From assembly GCA_024138015.1 (NCBI GenBank), contig JAMXBB010000006.1, forward strand, positions 71,453,752 through 71,517,751: a stretch of 64,000 bases of DNA. Reading direction: 5' to 3'. The DNA comes from Lumnitzera littorea (taxonomy: Eukaryota; Streptophyta; Magnoliopsida; Myrtales; Combretaceae). Positions 46,963 to 58,199 of this stretch are shown here, piece after piece; position 1 is the first letter of the stretch, and each line of letters starts with the position of its first letter. Both the position numbers and the translations under genes were made by a program. The notes beneath the pieces are model-generated. The model was given only the letters and a program-made list of their open reading frames with translations. It ran no database searches and was not told where the DNA came from.

Positions 46963-49689
46963 TTGTGCAGATTAGGCAAGTGAACTAAACCTACCACTCA
47001 CCACCACCTGGGACCGAACCACCACCACCACTCTACACTAGAACCACCGCCTAGGCCGGCCGACAACCTTGGACTGGGTTTGGACAGCCAGAAAGCTTCG
47101 AACTAGTTAGTCTCTTATTTACCCCGATTTTTGTATAATTTTGTAAAATTAGTTATTTTGCCCAGAAAATTATGAAACTTGTTATTCTGAGGTTTTAATG
47201 TATGTAGATTTAGGGAAAAATATTTATTTAGTTTAATTATTTCTGAAAATATAGGGTCTTTAACAAATTGTTCAAAACCGAGCATGATTAAACCGGAAAA
47301 TAAATAGGATTAGGAGTGTAGTTTGGAGGTCAATTTTTTTCTGTAGGATGCTCATGTGATATAGAACAGTGCTATGAAGCCATTTTTTAAAAATTAATTT
47401 TCGAAATTTTTAAGTTAATTTTTAGCCCTAAAATGATGGAAAAATTGGGTAATTTGGAGTTAATTAGGTGATTAGGATATTAATTACTGATTTAGATAGT
47501 AATTAGATGTTTAGGGATGTTAATTTCTGATGTGGAACCTTAATCCTAACCTTTAGAGTATTAAGTATGGTTAATTTAGGAAATTAGGCAATTAATATAA
47601 GAAATTAGTAATATGTGAAATTGTAAATTAATAAATTTAAAAAATTAAAGTTATTTAGATAATATTAGAGTAAAAATTAGAATAATATTAAATCTGAATT
47701 AAGATTGAATTTTAGGTAATTATATAAAAAAGTAAGATTTTCTTACATTGGAGATAAATTCGATACCTTAATTAGGACTAGCGTATACCGAATAGCTTAG
47801 AATACTAAATTAAGACCCAATAGGATAATTGAATACTTGAACTAAATGTGATTAATTTCACATTAGGATTCGAGCATGTTTAGGGCTTAGAAATCAAACT
47901 AAAACCTAATTTAAAAATCGATGTGGAAATTGAACCCGAACCTAACCCCAAACCTAGAATAATTATAAAAGACTTAAGACCTAGATAATTAAGTATATTA
48001 AACCCTAAACAACACATAATAAGCGTTATAGGATAAAATAAACCTATAATAGTTATATGAAAAGCTGAAACCACGTTTGTGTTATAGGGATGATTGGCGA
48101 TGGCTTAAGCAAATTAGACCTCGAGTAGTGAGCGAAGAGTCGAGGTAAGTTGGGATTAATACGATGTTGTATTTTGGAGGCTTAAGATTATGCTTAATTG
48201 TGCTTGTTAGATAGTTAAATGTGTACATGTGCTTGATTATGGGTAATGCTATGATTCTGTTTATTGTTCTGGCATATATTGTATGATTTGTATGAAAGGA
48301 TTGATCACCCTAAACTGAACTTAATCAAATATCTGACCAGTAATCATAATCGAACATGCATGGTAACCCGTTAGGGGAACTTAGGACTCTCCGGCCAAAT
48401 ACCGACCCCTTCGGAAGGGATAGCGCAGGATTGCAAAATGGTCCCTTCTTCATCCTTAGTCGAAATAAGTGACAGGAGAGGAGGTCGCGACGAGGGTGAA
48501 GATAGTGGTTCGAAGGTAGTCGCGGGAGGAGCAAGGTCTCCATTACACAAGCCTGGGTTTGGTCGTAAGCTGTTACATTAACGGCAACTCTTCAACCCGG
48601 ATTAGAGCGGGCGCAATTTCTCTAATCTCACGACGGGCCAGATAACATCGTGCGATGGCATTTGCTTGCACATGCATTGCATCTAATAAGTGATTGAAAA
48701 CCTTGTTGTGTTTCTGGTATAGTTTTAAGTCCTCCGTCCTAACTTACTGAGCTATGGTTGCTCACATCCCTATAGACATCGTGCAGGTGCTGGCTAAGAA
48801 GTAGCAACCAATTACACTGAAGCTAGCAACTACTGGATCCTGGGGAGTGAGGAAAAACATTGGAGAATAAACGCATATTTTTAAGGTCTAAGTATTTACT
48901 TTAGACTTATTTTTCATTTCTGAATAATGTAATAACTAAAAAATATATTATGGAAAATTATTGTAAACTTTAATTATAATAACTGAATTATACTATATAT
49001 ATATATATAATTCCTCACTTTTATAGGTAAATGATTTATTTAAATTACAAACTGTTTACTTCAAAGCGGGTTAGTCGTGGACGCCTTGTGTAGATCAGGT
49101 CTAAAATAGCGGTTGTAAGGCCGACTTCTATCTTAGGATGGTTTACACGGTGGGGCTGTTACGACTCTGCCGCTTCGGGGCGTGACACAAAGCATAAAGT
49201 ATTGCATCTTTCTAAACCTATCTACAACGACCATTACAAAATCTTTGGCTCAGCTAATTTGTGGTAGTCCAAAAACAAAGTCTATGCTTAAGTCGGCCTA
49301 TGGTTTCATTAGAACAGACAGAGGCATTTCTTTCTCTTACTCAGCTCTACACTTAGTCCTTTTGTACACGGCACAACCTTCTACAACTTAGTGTACATCT
49401 CATCTCCTCTCATTCTTAGCCAAAAGAAATGGCCATTCAACAATTCATAAGTCCTTCTCTCCTTAAAATACTTAGAGAGTCCTCTACTATAGGCTTCCCT
49501 ACTCAGTAATTCCCTTAGTGAATAAGTTAGCACGCACAATTTCCCTCCTTGTTACAAGTATCCATCTTTTACATGATACTCGTCTACAGTCCTTCCATCG
49601 ACACATCACGCAAGAATGGGTCCAAAGTGTAGATCCTCAAAGTACTTCTTTTTTATGCTAACAAATCTAAACAATCTAGTTTGTGGTTC

Positions 49690-51100
49690 ATTCAAAAGTG
49701 CATGCCTTCTCGAAAGAGCATTTGTAACTATGCTGCTCTTTTCATGCTTATATTTTATCACAAAATTGAATCCTTTAAGGAATTCAACCTATCTTGCCTG
49801 TCACTTCGACAACTTAGTCTAACTTTAGAGGTACCTCAAGGACTTATGGTCAATATAAATAACAAATTCTCTCAACAATAGATAATGCTACCATACTTGT
49901 AGTACTTGGATCAATGCCAAGAGTTCCTTGTCATACATAGAGTAATTTAGCTTCAGTCCTTTGAGCTTCTCACTGTGGTAGGCAATTGGTTAGCCTTCAT
50001 ACATTAGGATAGCACCTATCTCAATGCTTATCATGTTACACTCTAACTTAAATATTTTCTCAAAGTTAGGCAAAATTAGTATAAGGGTAGAGTTCAACCT
50101 TTCCTTTATCTCAGCAAAACTTCTCTCCTCATTTTCTCCCCATTGAAAGTCAGTGTTCTTCTTTATTAGCTCAATAAGCGGTATAGTGAGGGTGTTGAAA
50201 TTCCTAATGAATCTTTTATAAAATGGAGTCGGTCCTTGAAAACTTCTCATGTCAGCACAAGTAGTAGAAGTCAGCCACTTAACGATTGCTTAGATCTTTT
50301 CGTCATCCACTCGTAAGCCTCTTCTGCTTACTACATAGCCCAAGAATACTACTTCCTCTTGGTAAAAGCAATACTTCTTAAGGTTGCTAAATATTCTCTT
50401 AGAATGGAGGATATTTAATACGGCTCGAAGATAATTACAATGACTCGGCATACTGGCACTATAGACTAAGATGTCATCAAAGTACACCATAACACACTTC
50501 CCTATTAGATGTCTTAGCACATAATTCATTAGTCTCATAAAAGTGCTCAAGGCATTCGACAAGCCAAAGGGTATGACCATCCATTCATAAAGTCCTTATT
50601 GAGTTTTGAATGTTGTTTTCCACTCATCTCCCAACCTCATGTAAATTTGTTGGTAGCCAAACTTAAGATCAATCTTGTTAAAGATCTTGGCTCCACTCAA
50701 TTCATCTAGCATATCTTCCAATGTCAAAATAAGATACCTGTATTTGATCGTAATTTTGTTCACTGCTCGACTATCTATACACATCTGTTAGGTTCTATCC
50801 TTTTTCGGCACTAAAAGCGCTGGCACAACATAAGGGCTAAGACTTTCTCTAACATATCCTCTCTTCAATAACTTATTGACTTGATGTTGGATCTTAGAAG
50901 CCTCTTCAGGACTCATCTAATAGGCCTGCTTATTTGGCAAGGTTGTATCAGGTATTAAGTCAATGTAATGTTCTATGCCTTGTAGTAGGGGCAATCCTTC
51001 GAGTAAGTGTTCTGGGAATAGATCAATGTACTCATCTAGTAACTCTTTTATTTCTAAGGGTAGTTTACCTCACTCCATCATCTCTAATAGGCGCCTGACC
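49690..51100 (-). pseudogene. Gypsy reverse transcriptase-RNase H pseudogene
   Basis: The minus strand reads an RT N-terminal region PDTTLPNKQAY, EASKIQHQVNKLL, VVPALLVPKKD, then MCIDSRAVNKITIKYRYLI and FNKIDLKFGYQQI, where gypsy has the first catalytic Asp (KIDLRSGYHQI). It continues with VIPFGLSNALSTFMRLMN, CVMVYFDDILVYS (catalytic YFDD intact, near 50480), and FLGYVVSRRGLRVDDEKI. The thumb and RNase H follow: SFQGPTPFYKRFIRNF, FEKIFKLECNMISIEIGAIL, HSEKLKGLKLNYSMYDKELLAL, FVIYIDHKSLRYL. In-frame stops occur at 50585 and several later places. Very good preservation of motifs makes the family call secure. Confidence 0.85.
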
Positions 51101-51780
51101 AACATAAGGGTCGGTGCATCAGCTTTAAGGGCCTCTCGAAGCTCAACTCTACTCATTATAGTCTTCTTAAATCCGCGAGCAAGTTTAACCTGCAATTTAT
51201 TAACTTCACTCGATGGCATCGGGTTTAATATAATCTTTTAGTCATATTTCTGAAACATATATGTGTTCTTATATTCGTCATAGATAACTCTCCCATCAAA
51301 CAACCATGGTCGGCCAAGTAATATGTATGAGGTGCACATAGGTAGCACATCATAGAGAATTCCATCTAAGTAATGTCTGATAGTGATTGGCAGTAGTACT
51401 TACCAAGTGATATGTAGTGCTCTCTTCTCACTCAACTAATGCAACTTATACGTCCTCAGGTGTGCAATAGTCGGCAATTTCAACCTTGTGATCAAGTCGA
51501 TCAATGTCACATTGGTACAACTTCCACTATCAACAATTAGAGTGCTCACCTGATTATTCACTCTACAAGAAACATGTTCTCCCTCTACTCCTCCTCTCGT
51601 AAGGGTTCTGTGTTCATTGCACATCGGATAATTAAGGCTAACTGGTCCAAGTCTTTAGTGAACATATCCTCTTCAATCAACTCTTTCTCGGCAGCTTCTT
51701 TCTTGGCAATGCTCTCCTCCTCTTCAGGTTCCTCATCAGTACTTTCTACTTCTAATTTCAGGACGTCTTCCTTGATGACC
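51100..51780 (-). pseudogene. Gypsy protease pseudogene
   Basis: The region has VNNQVSTLIVDSGSCTNVTLIDLITRLKLPT, with the retropepsin active site as DSGS in place of the usual D[ST]G (near 51520). SYILLGRPWLFDGRVIYD near 51280-51310 is the conserved LLGRPW flap-like block. A C-terminal linker with SEVNKLQVK and SRVELREALK leads into RT. Acidic repeats (EEPEEEESIAKKEAAEKE) precede it and form the Gag-protease linker. At least one stop lies between the acidic linker and the active site. Confidence 0.75.
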
Positions 51781-51789
51781 GTAGTCCTT

Positions 51790-52830
51790 CAATTCAAACA
51801 GTAAGCAACCATGTGTCCGAACCCTTGGCACTTGAAACACTTGATCTGGCTCATTTTCCTATCAGATCCTTGCCCTTTCAAATAAGTTCAGGTCGATACA
51901 TCAGTGTTAGGTTGGCCTTTCTGCTTAGCTCGGACATCTACCCTTCAGATCGGCTCAATACTTGAATGAGTTCAGTGACTTCCCTATTCAGGTCAGCTAC
52001 TCGATAGTCTGGTCAGTACTTGGCTTCTTTGCTACCTCTCTACTCGTTGGACTATTCTAATGGCTTCATCCATTATGGTAAATCATTGGAGTTTCACAAT
52101 ATCTTAAATGTCACCTCTCAATCTAGTAAGGAACCTAGAGGTTGTTTGTGCTAATGGAAGTCAGCCTCCTTGTTTTAGCTCTTGAAGTCAAGTAAAAGTA
52201 TCTTGTAGATAAGTATCCAGCACAAATCTATTTCTTAGTATTCTTTTCATTTCAAGCTAAGTATTAATCTCTTGATAGTCTTCTCGCCTCCTCATAGCCT
52301 AGAAATTCTTCCACTATATTGGTTGCACATCCGAAGAATTCAACCGTAGCAATTTTCACTTTCTTATAATCCTCGTACTGATAATAGTAAAAAACACACT
52401 CCACTTTCTCTTCCCATTCCAAATATTCATCAGTACTTCCATACTCGTTGAAACTTAAAATTCGAAGTTTCATAAGGTCAGAGGCTTTGGGGACTTGAGC
52501 CCGCTCTTCTTCAAAATACTCTTCCTTATCCTCTTCATCTAGTTCTCTCAGTTCTATCATTCGTCTTACTCATCCGCTTACTCCTCTACCTCAAACTAAT
52601 CAAGCTGAGTCCTAACCTTTAGCAAGTAGAGCAACTTGTAGGGTATTAGGTGTGGCTTTAGTAAGTCGATAAGCCAATGTGTGAACAGCTTGGGTTAAAT
52701 CCATTAAGAGGTTAGTCACCTCATCAAGTCTCTCGTCAATGCTTCTTAAAGTACCCCAAGATTATCGACCGTAGTAGACAACACCGCTGTTATCATCTTT
52801 AGCCGCAATATCAACACTTGGATTCATCAT
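51790..52830 (-). pseudogene. Gypsy Gag pseudogene with CCHC zinc knuckle
   Basis: From an ATG at 52830, the minus strand gives MNPSVDIAAKDDN, SIDERLDEVTNLLMDLTQAVHTL, then an acidic stretch and an open segment 52560-52264 with DLMKLRILSFNEYGSTDEYLEWEEKVE and DYKKVKIATVEFFGCA. The latter is the capsid-like block (KIPxFxGxxDPxxYLxWExKVE in plant gypsy Gags). A basic region and then CFKCQGFGHMVAYC, an intact CCHC knuckle, lie at about 51801-51843. Upstream are the primer site and 5' LTR. Stops lie between the segments. Confidence 0.75.
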
Positions 52831-52964
52831 TTCTCCAAACCAGAAACTAAACAGCTAGCAAACACAGCAGCTAAGATGAACACAATAACTTGCTTTGTTT
52901 CACATACGTAAAACAAAGTATAATCAGAACTTCAAAAACAAACTACAACTTAAGCAAAACCTCT

Positions 52965-52976
52965 ACTTTGATACTA
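52965..52976 (-). promoter_or_regulatory. Primer binding site of the gypsy element
   Basis: The minus strand TAGTATCAAAGT differs from TGGTATCAGAGC by three transitions and sits three bases past the 5' LTR end. A tRNA-iMet primer is implied. Confidence 0.6.
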
Positions 52977-52979
52977 AGA

Positions 52980-53864
52980 TGGTGCAAACCGTGACCAAGA
53001 ACAAACAAGAACGGTTATTAGATAGGTCTAAGCTTTCTGAAAACTTGAAGAGATGATGGGGAAATGTGTGAAAGAACTGAAAAGTGGGTGAAAAGTAAGC
53101 AAAACCTACAAATAGCTATAAAGGATATGACGTACCAATTGAACTTCCGAGGACTCACGACACAATTCGATATGACATACGAATCAGTCTAATGAGATTA
53201 CTCACCACCTAGCCTTACTTAAGGGTTAGGATAAGAGTATAACGAGAGTAAACAAGTAGTGCTTATGTTCAGGAAGAATATTTAGTTGTATTGATGATAA
53301 TAATCTCTTTACAACTACAAATACAAGGGGTATTTATATCTAATAAGTTATGGCAATTTGCCTAAAAGGGAAAAGACAAAAAGGGTATTATCCTAAAGAA
53401 GTAATGTACAAGAATATAAAAAGGTAAAAATAAATATTTAAGAAAAGTAATAATTAGTATGGCAGATTATATACGTAGCCCTATATACATGGCAGAGATA
53501 CATTAAAGAGCCCGTTGGAGGATGTAGACAAAAGTGTACGATTAGATTGCTTATCCGAGTAAGGGTAGTTAATGATCAGTCTAGGCTCTCTCTCTCTCAG
53601 CCTCTTGGTAAAGGTAATGCTAAGTAATTGGTCAACTTGGACGTGGGTGAGTAATTGTGAAAGGTTTGGCTATTGTCTTGGCAATCTACAATTCGGTATA
53701 CTTTAGATAGATAAGTACTCATTTGGCTTAGCATATAAAGTAACTTGGCAAAGAAGTACTCAACTTCAATAGAAGTCAGCTAGAGCAAAAGGATTTGCCT
53801 TGCTGGCTCTTTCAGTCTTCAAGCTCAACTGCGAGTCAAATACCTAATAACCTGATTCCTATCA
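52980..53864 (-). repeat. 5' LTR of the gypsy element
   Basis: 885 bp from minus-strand TGATAGGAATCAGGT to GGTTTGCACCA. It matches 44578-45465 throughout with many transitions, for example 53330-53420 against 44930-45020. Confidence 0.85.
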
Positions 53865-54159
53865 TTAGGAATATACCAACCAATCAATAGCATATTTTAA
53901 CATTTAAAATCTATCAAGCCCCCCCTCTCTCTTCTCTCTTTATTTCAAACTCTCCCTTATACCTTCTTAACCAATCACTCTCACCATCACTCCAACCCCT
54001 TTTCTTATAATCACCAAAACTTATCCTCAAATTCTTATTTTTTTTCATACATTCTTCCTCCCTCAGTCTCACTCACTCCTTCTTACTCTCATTTCTCATT
54101 AACCTCATCTCATATATACCTCTTTCTCTTGAAAAGCCCTTAACTCCATCACTTACGCC

Positions 54160-56300
54160 AAGCGTTCGGTAGTATTACTCAATTGCTCCTTATACTAAAT
54201 TTGCCTTAGCTCCTCACAAGCAAGATGCTCTTATGACAAACATCTATTTCTAGCAACAAGCATGCCATAGGATATGCAACTTTTAATGATTTAACTCTAT
54301 GTGTAGATGAAGTATTTAATAGAGAAGTGTTAGACACTTTTGGCATATCCAGGATACTTAGAGTAGTTCTAAACAAAGTGCTTCAATCCTAACATTATTT
54401 AAGCTTTGTTCATGAAGAAGTCGTAAAGTCAATCTATTGTAATTTGACTAATTGTTTAGATGATAATGGTAATTTGTGAGTTAGAATTGACCATAAAAAT
54501 GAAATAACGCCAAAATTATATAAAATTGATTATGAGGGCATATGTAACCTCTTAAGGATATCAATAGTGGATTTGCTCATGAATGGCCTTGAGGGTAATG
54601 AAAGATTCTTTTATGATCAAGTATTTGTAACTGATGGAGTCGTTGATAATTAAAAACCAGAGAATAATCTAAAGGCTACTTGATGCCTCTAAGACAAAGA
54701 ATTTTCCTTATGTTCATAGCATAAAATTAGTGCCCTCAATAAAGTCAACTTCAACATGTTAGTCAAAGAGATTTGTGTTTTTTTTTTTCTTTGTATCATT
54801 AGGAATATCAAAATTGATATTTTAATCTTGGTTTCAATTACTTCAAGAAAGGAACAAATGGCCCTGATAGGAGTATATTATGGTTATCAAGGTTCATTAC
54901 CCTCTTAGCTTTGAGTTTCCTTCAGAAGCTAAGGCTTCTAAGTCCAACTCATACATAATAGGGAGCATTTCATAAGTTGGTTGGAAGCTTCAAGGGAGAT
55001 AGGTTAGAAAGAGGCCACTCTCCCCTCTTCGCAGGCAAGGCAAAATTAAAGAGAAAGCTTAAGAGGAAGAGGAACATCTAGCTAAGGAGGAGCCTAATGG
55101 CACTAATAATGCTAATAGAGATGGTATAACTCATGATCTCCCACTGGTAAGGCTGCAAAAAAAAAAAAAAAAACCGTAAATCGTAGATCGAATCATGAAC
55201 CAAGCCAAATCAAACAAAAAAAAATCAATTTTTTCGTAAGCCTATTGGATTGTGGTTTGATTCAAGGTAGCGAACCAAACCGAACCGTTTTGAACCAAAA
55301 CAAACTGTTTTGAAAAAAAAAAATCAGGTAATTATTTTTTACTTTTTAAATTTTTTTTTTCTAACAATCTTCATGGATTTCATGAAAAATTTCACGTCTT
55401 AATTTTCTTTGTGTTATTTCTGAGTCAATTATTAAGATTAAGTTTAATGAGTTCCATCTGAAATTTTACATTAAAAATTTTTCTTTTCTAAATTGTCTTT
55501 TTCTTATATGTTTTCAAATCAAGAGTTTGACCTTGGTGCTCCTTATGTGTCTCTCATATCTTTTCTAGTTTTTTGTGTGTCTCTTTTTTCTTATTCATAA
55601 TGATTTTTTACAAGCAATTCTACTTCTCCCCCTTAGTTATTGTTCATTTAAACAGAATCTCTTATCCTTACTTAATCAGGCTAGGCTAATTAAGATCTTA
55701 TGTAACTTTTTGCTATACATCATTACACATAAATATATATGAGAAATTAATTAGAAACACATGAAAGCTTAATGGAAAAGAAAATATGTTGTTAGAAATA
55801 AAAATGTTTAACAAAAATTTGACATAAACAATTCAAACTATAAATCGAACCGAACCAAACCGGTTTTAATTAGATTCGAAAAATTTATAAACCGAATCAT
55901 ATGATTAGGTTCAATTAAAAAAAAAAAAAGAATGAATAGTTATATTAGGTTCAGTTTGATAGGAGGGGACAAATCATACCAAATAAAACCGTACTTATGC
56001 TTACCTACTGGTCCCTCCCTTCAATCCATCCCAACCTGCACCTCAACATCCCTTCTAATCAATATGTTGACATGTGCTATAATCAAGTTAGGGGAGAGGT
56101 TCATCAAGGTCTCAATGAGATTAAGCATCGTATTGATGTAGTTTTCAATGCTCTCTACACTCACTTTGGCTTCACTATCATTACCCTTCTTCCTCTTTTG
56201 ACAACGAGCTGCAATCTTGGTTGTTGTTTGTCATCTCTTTTTTTCTTTGTTGTTTTGTAGGACTTAGCTTCTAACCTCTTTTGTTCTCACTTATTGCTAC
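54160..56300 (+). pseudogene. Degraded additional ORF downstream of copia pol (plant transposon-protein-like)
   Basis: Interrupted frames read FNREVLDTFGISRIL, YLSFVHEEVVKSIYCNLTN, VRIDHKNEI, KIDYEGICNLL, ISALNKVNFNMLVKEIC and later a coiled-coil-like NQVRGEVHQGLNEIKHRIDVVFNALY around 56060-56155. The pattern VNEEVVRxFYxNL...YEGI...AINKVN occurs in an uncharacterised group of plant transposon-associated proteins. The interpretation as an envelope-position ORF of a Sirevirus-like copia element is inference from its place after pol on the same strand. The 55149-56004 insertion cuts it and its removal joins the frame. No function can be assigned. Confidence 0.4.
55149..56004. mobile_element. Small non-autonomous hAT-like element
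   Basis: It is about 856 bp, flanked by 8-bp sequences ccactggt (55141-55148) and ctactggt (56005-56012) that match at seven positions. An 8-bp duplication is typical of hAT transposons. Both ends are rich in aaccgaacc-type and aaacca motifs in opposed orientation, a hallmark of a common plant family with GGTGAGCAAAAACCGAACC-like ends. The terminal inverted repeats are weak (aaggctgcaa against gtaagcataa). There is no transposase frame. A 17-base A run is near the left end. Confidence 0.5.
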
Positions 56301-56304
56301 TATC

Positions 56305-56699
56305 AACCTATGGTCTTACTATATTTCTTATGTATTTGCTGGACTTTATGTATGGCCACCTTGGTTTTCTGCAAATCTTCTTTTATTTTGCTCTCACTTT
56401 CTTTATGATTATGAATGTATTTTGATGCACTATTAGGGGTTGCTATTGTGTTTATGTAGCTACAGTTGTTATTAGCTTGTGTGCTTTTGTTGAAGCTATG
56501 GTTAAGTTGCTTATTATTATATGGGTGTTTTAATGGACTTGATGGAGTAGTAGCATTGTTTATTTGGTGGATTATTTTATCTTGTTTTTCTTATAGGGGC
56601 ATATTCTTAGGCTTAAAAGGACTATGTTGGATTTTTGACTTGTATCTCTCTTTCCCCTTCACCACTCGGCACTTCGCTCATCATCTCCTTGATGAAGCC
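56305..56699 (+). other. Copia region upstream of the polypurine tract, no gene supported
   Basis: A 125-residue open frame spans 56466-56843 but consists of hydrophobic low-complexity residues and runs through the purine tract. I regard it as chance. The stretch belongs to the 3' part of the copia element by position. Confidence 0.35.
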
Positions 56700-56715
56700 A
56701 AAGGGGGGACAAGAG
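56700..56715 (+). promoter_or_regulatory. Polypurine tract of the copia element
   Basis: Purine-rich aaaggggggacaagag follows gatgaagcc. A gatgcc-AAAGGGGGAGA-like sequence is characteristic of Sirevirus-type copia elements before the 3' LTR. A second candidate (aaggggagcac) occurs near 56899. Confidence 0.45.
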
Positions 56716-56974
56716 TTCGAGTTACTAGAGAGTCTTTTCGTTGCTTACTAAATGCTTATGATGTAATTTATTATATCAAGTTGATTTGGGAAATCAAATT
56801 TACAAACTCTTTCTCAAACATTGTCTTAAAACCCTATGATTGAACATGCTCTTTTAGATCTTAAAATTGCAAATTCTTTTGGAATTAGACGTTTAATTAA
56901 GGGGAGCACTAGATGAAGGAATCCATGTAAATAAAATTTTATCCATATTAAAAAAGAGACTTTTGAAACAATAT

Positions 56975-57033
56975 GTTCATATGTGATTTTGATGAGACAA
57001 ACTTTAAGTTATGTTAAAATAAGTTATTAAACC
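56975..57033 (+). repeat. Possible start of copia 3' LTR, cut by LINE
   Basis: The pattern gtgattttgatgagacaaac resembles the beginning of Sirevirus-type LTRs. It lies downstream of two purine tracts and stops at the LINE fragment, resuming possibly at 58200-58990 (gtaatgatcaatgggtaacatg region and cctctatg-like end). No target duplication was identified. Confidence 0.3.
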
Positions 57034-58190
57034 AAATGTTGTAATGTGGTTTATTTGGAAACAAAGAAATAAATGTCTTCTTGAGCATTATAGTCTAAGT
57101 CCTTTTACTATCCTAAGCCGAATTGCTACAACTTTTAAGGAATTAAAACTTATTCATGATGATAACTTGAATTCTTTTATTGCAATGACTAATAGTTTAA
57201 ATTTCCAAGGTGTTTCTAAGCCAAATGAAGTTTCAATTGGAGTTGCTATTAGTAATGTGCAAGTGGAGGATACTAATACAACAGTTAGAATTGATTCTTG
57301 TACTATATAGACGGAACAAAACGAGGTAGCTAAATGCTCTCTAATATATCCTTCAAATCAAAGTAAGCCAATTCCATACATAATTAGAGAAGATATATGT
57401 ATTGTGTAGGATGAAATCTCTAACGCCATAGGCTATTCAACATTTTCTCATTTAGATCATAATAGTGTCTAAGGAAGTGTTTCCCAAATTTCAAATAAAT
57501 ATGTGCAACGTCCTAATTTAAAAGTAGTAGTACAACAACACACCCATCTGTCTAATCAGTATAATGTGCTCAAAAGTGGGATGGGAAGAGATTAAGTCAC
57601 CAATTTTAGATCACAAAATAATGTTATCATGAATCCTCCTCTAGTTAGTAAGTTGAAACTTAATTGCGATGAAGCAATTAATATAAGAAAAAGGTCTTCA
57701 AGATTTGGAATTGTTGTGTAGAATAGTTCAAGTTGTTTTATTGTACTTATTGCTTGTAGATGCTCTTTTTTGGAAGTAGAAGTGGTCAAAGCCTATGCAA
57801 TTAAAGCTGCTTTGAGTTTTGCAATATCCAATAGCTACTAGAAAGTTATTATTAAGCTAGACGATTCTTTGGTTTATATAAGCATTTTGGATAGCAATAA
57901 AGTCTTTTAGACAGTGAAGACTATTATCTTAGACATTTTGAACTTATCTTTTTTGTGTTTGGAGTGTTCATTTCATCTTTTTTTCTTGTAAGACTAATGC
58001 TTGTGTGAATCAAGTAGCTAACCAAGGAAAAAAGGGGAAGGGCATCATTTTTAAAGATGAGAATCTCCCATCCTTTATCTCATTGGTTATAAGTTGATTT
58101 CAGCTTTAGACCGCCTAACTTTGTTGTTGTTTCTTGAAGTTTATTCAAAAAAGTTTTTCTTAGCTCTAAGAAAGAAAAAAATGAGCTTAC
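57034..58190 (+). pseudogene. 5'-truncated LINE C-terminus with RNase H-like domain
   Basis: The reading begins WFIWKQRNKCLLEH, the motif of plant LINE reverse transcriptase C-termini (WxIWKxRNKxxFE). From about 57650 it continues with KLNCDEAINIRKRSSRFGIVV, then an ACRCSFLEVEVVKAYAIKAALSFA block, and VIIKLDDSLV. This is the RNase H-like (RVT_3) order KxNxDGA...GxGxVxRD...AEAxAxxxAL...ExDS, with the second Asp altered in places. It ends with an A-rich tail near 58175 (agaaagaaaaaaa). Stops are few; the central part is open. Left truncation is typical of LINE integration. Confidence 0.6.
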
Positions 58191-58199
58191 TTTAGCTAA

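Larger units (their letters stand above)
46244..49187 (+). mobile_element. Solo LTR (family L4), 2944 bp, in gypsy integrase
   Basis: It begins TGTAAGCCCCAAAAG and ends GGGGCGTGACA. Perfect 5-bp duplications caaag lie at 46239-46243 and 49188-49192. A TATA box (tataaataaggg) is at 46837 and an AAAAG microsatellite at 46933-46962. The part from 48350 to 48680 is noticeably richer in G and C than the rest of the window. No second copy occurs in the window, so family identity rests on termini, length and duplications. Short frames within it are not convincing. Intact TG...CA ends and perfect duplications suggest it is among the younger insertions. Confidence 0.85.
45480..49600 (-). pseudogene. 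Gypsy integrase pseudogene, split by a solo LTR
   Basis: The first part (49600-49193) has an HHCC zinc-finger-like region with SREAYSRGLSKYF, HFFWLRMRGD and VVPCTKG. The start of the core follows: DLSIDFVFGLPQIS and VMVVVDRFRKMQYFML. The second part (46238 downward) continues with DALVIASLF, EIVRLHCVLRSVVSNKDLKFLSHL, SCHPQTNVVNCTLGSLL and ATVGKNLIDWDVCLPLVKFAYN. Core landmarks correspond to DFVxGLP, VVSDRDxxF (second Asp changed to Asn) and the QTDGQTE-like segment with the catalytic Glu position altered to Asn. Excising the LTR and one caaag duplication joins the halves. Stops make it inactive. Confidence 0.8.
44578..53864 (-). mobile_element. Ty3/gypsy (chromovirus-like) element with nested solo LTR, minus strand
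   Basis: Two 0.89 kb LTRs (44578-45465 and 52980-53864) flank a minus-strand Gag-Pol. Perfect 5-bp duplications ttagg lie at 44573-44577 and 53865-53869. The domain order Gag with CCHC, protease, RT, RNase H, integrase is the Ty3/gypsy order. A 2944-bp solo LTR interrupts the integrase. Without it the element is 6.3 kb. Many stops are scattered through pol, mostly at codons one transition from sense codons. It is the best preserved pol in the window, but not intact. The chromovirus assignment is tentative; no chromodomain was read. Confidence 0.85.

Noticed and set aside
56466..56843. 125-residue plus-strand open frame rich in Leu, Trp and Cys
   Set aside because: Low-complexity hydrophobic composition, and it runs through the copia polypurine tract; not a credible protein.
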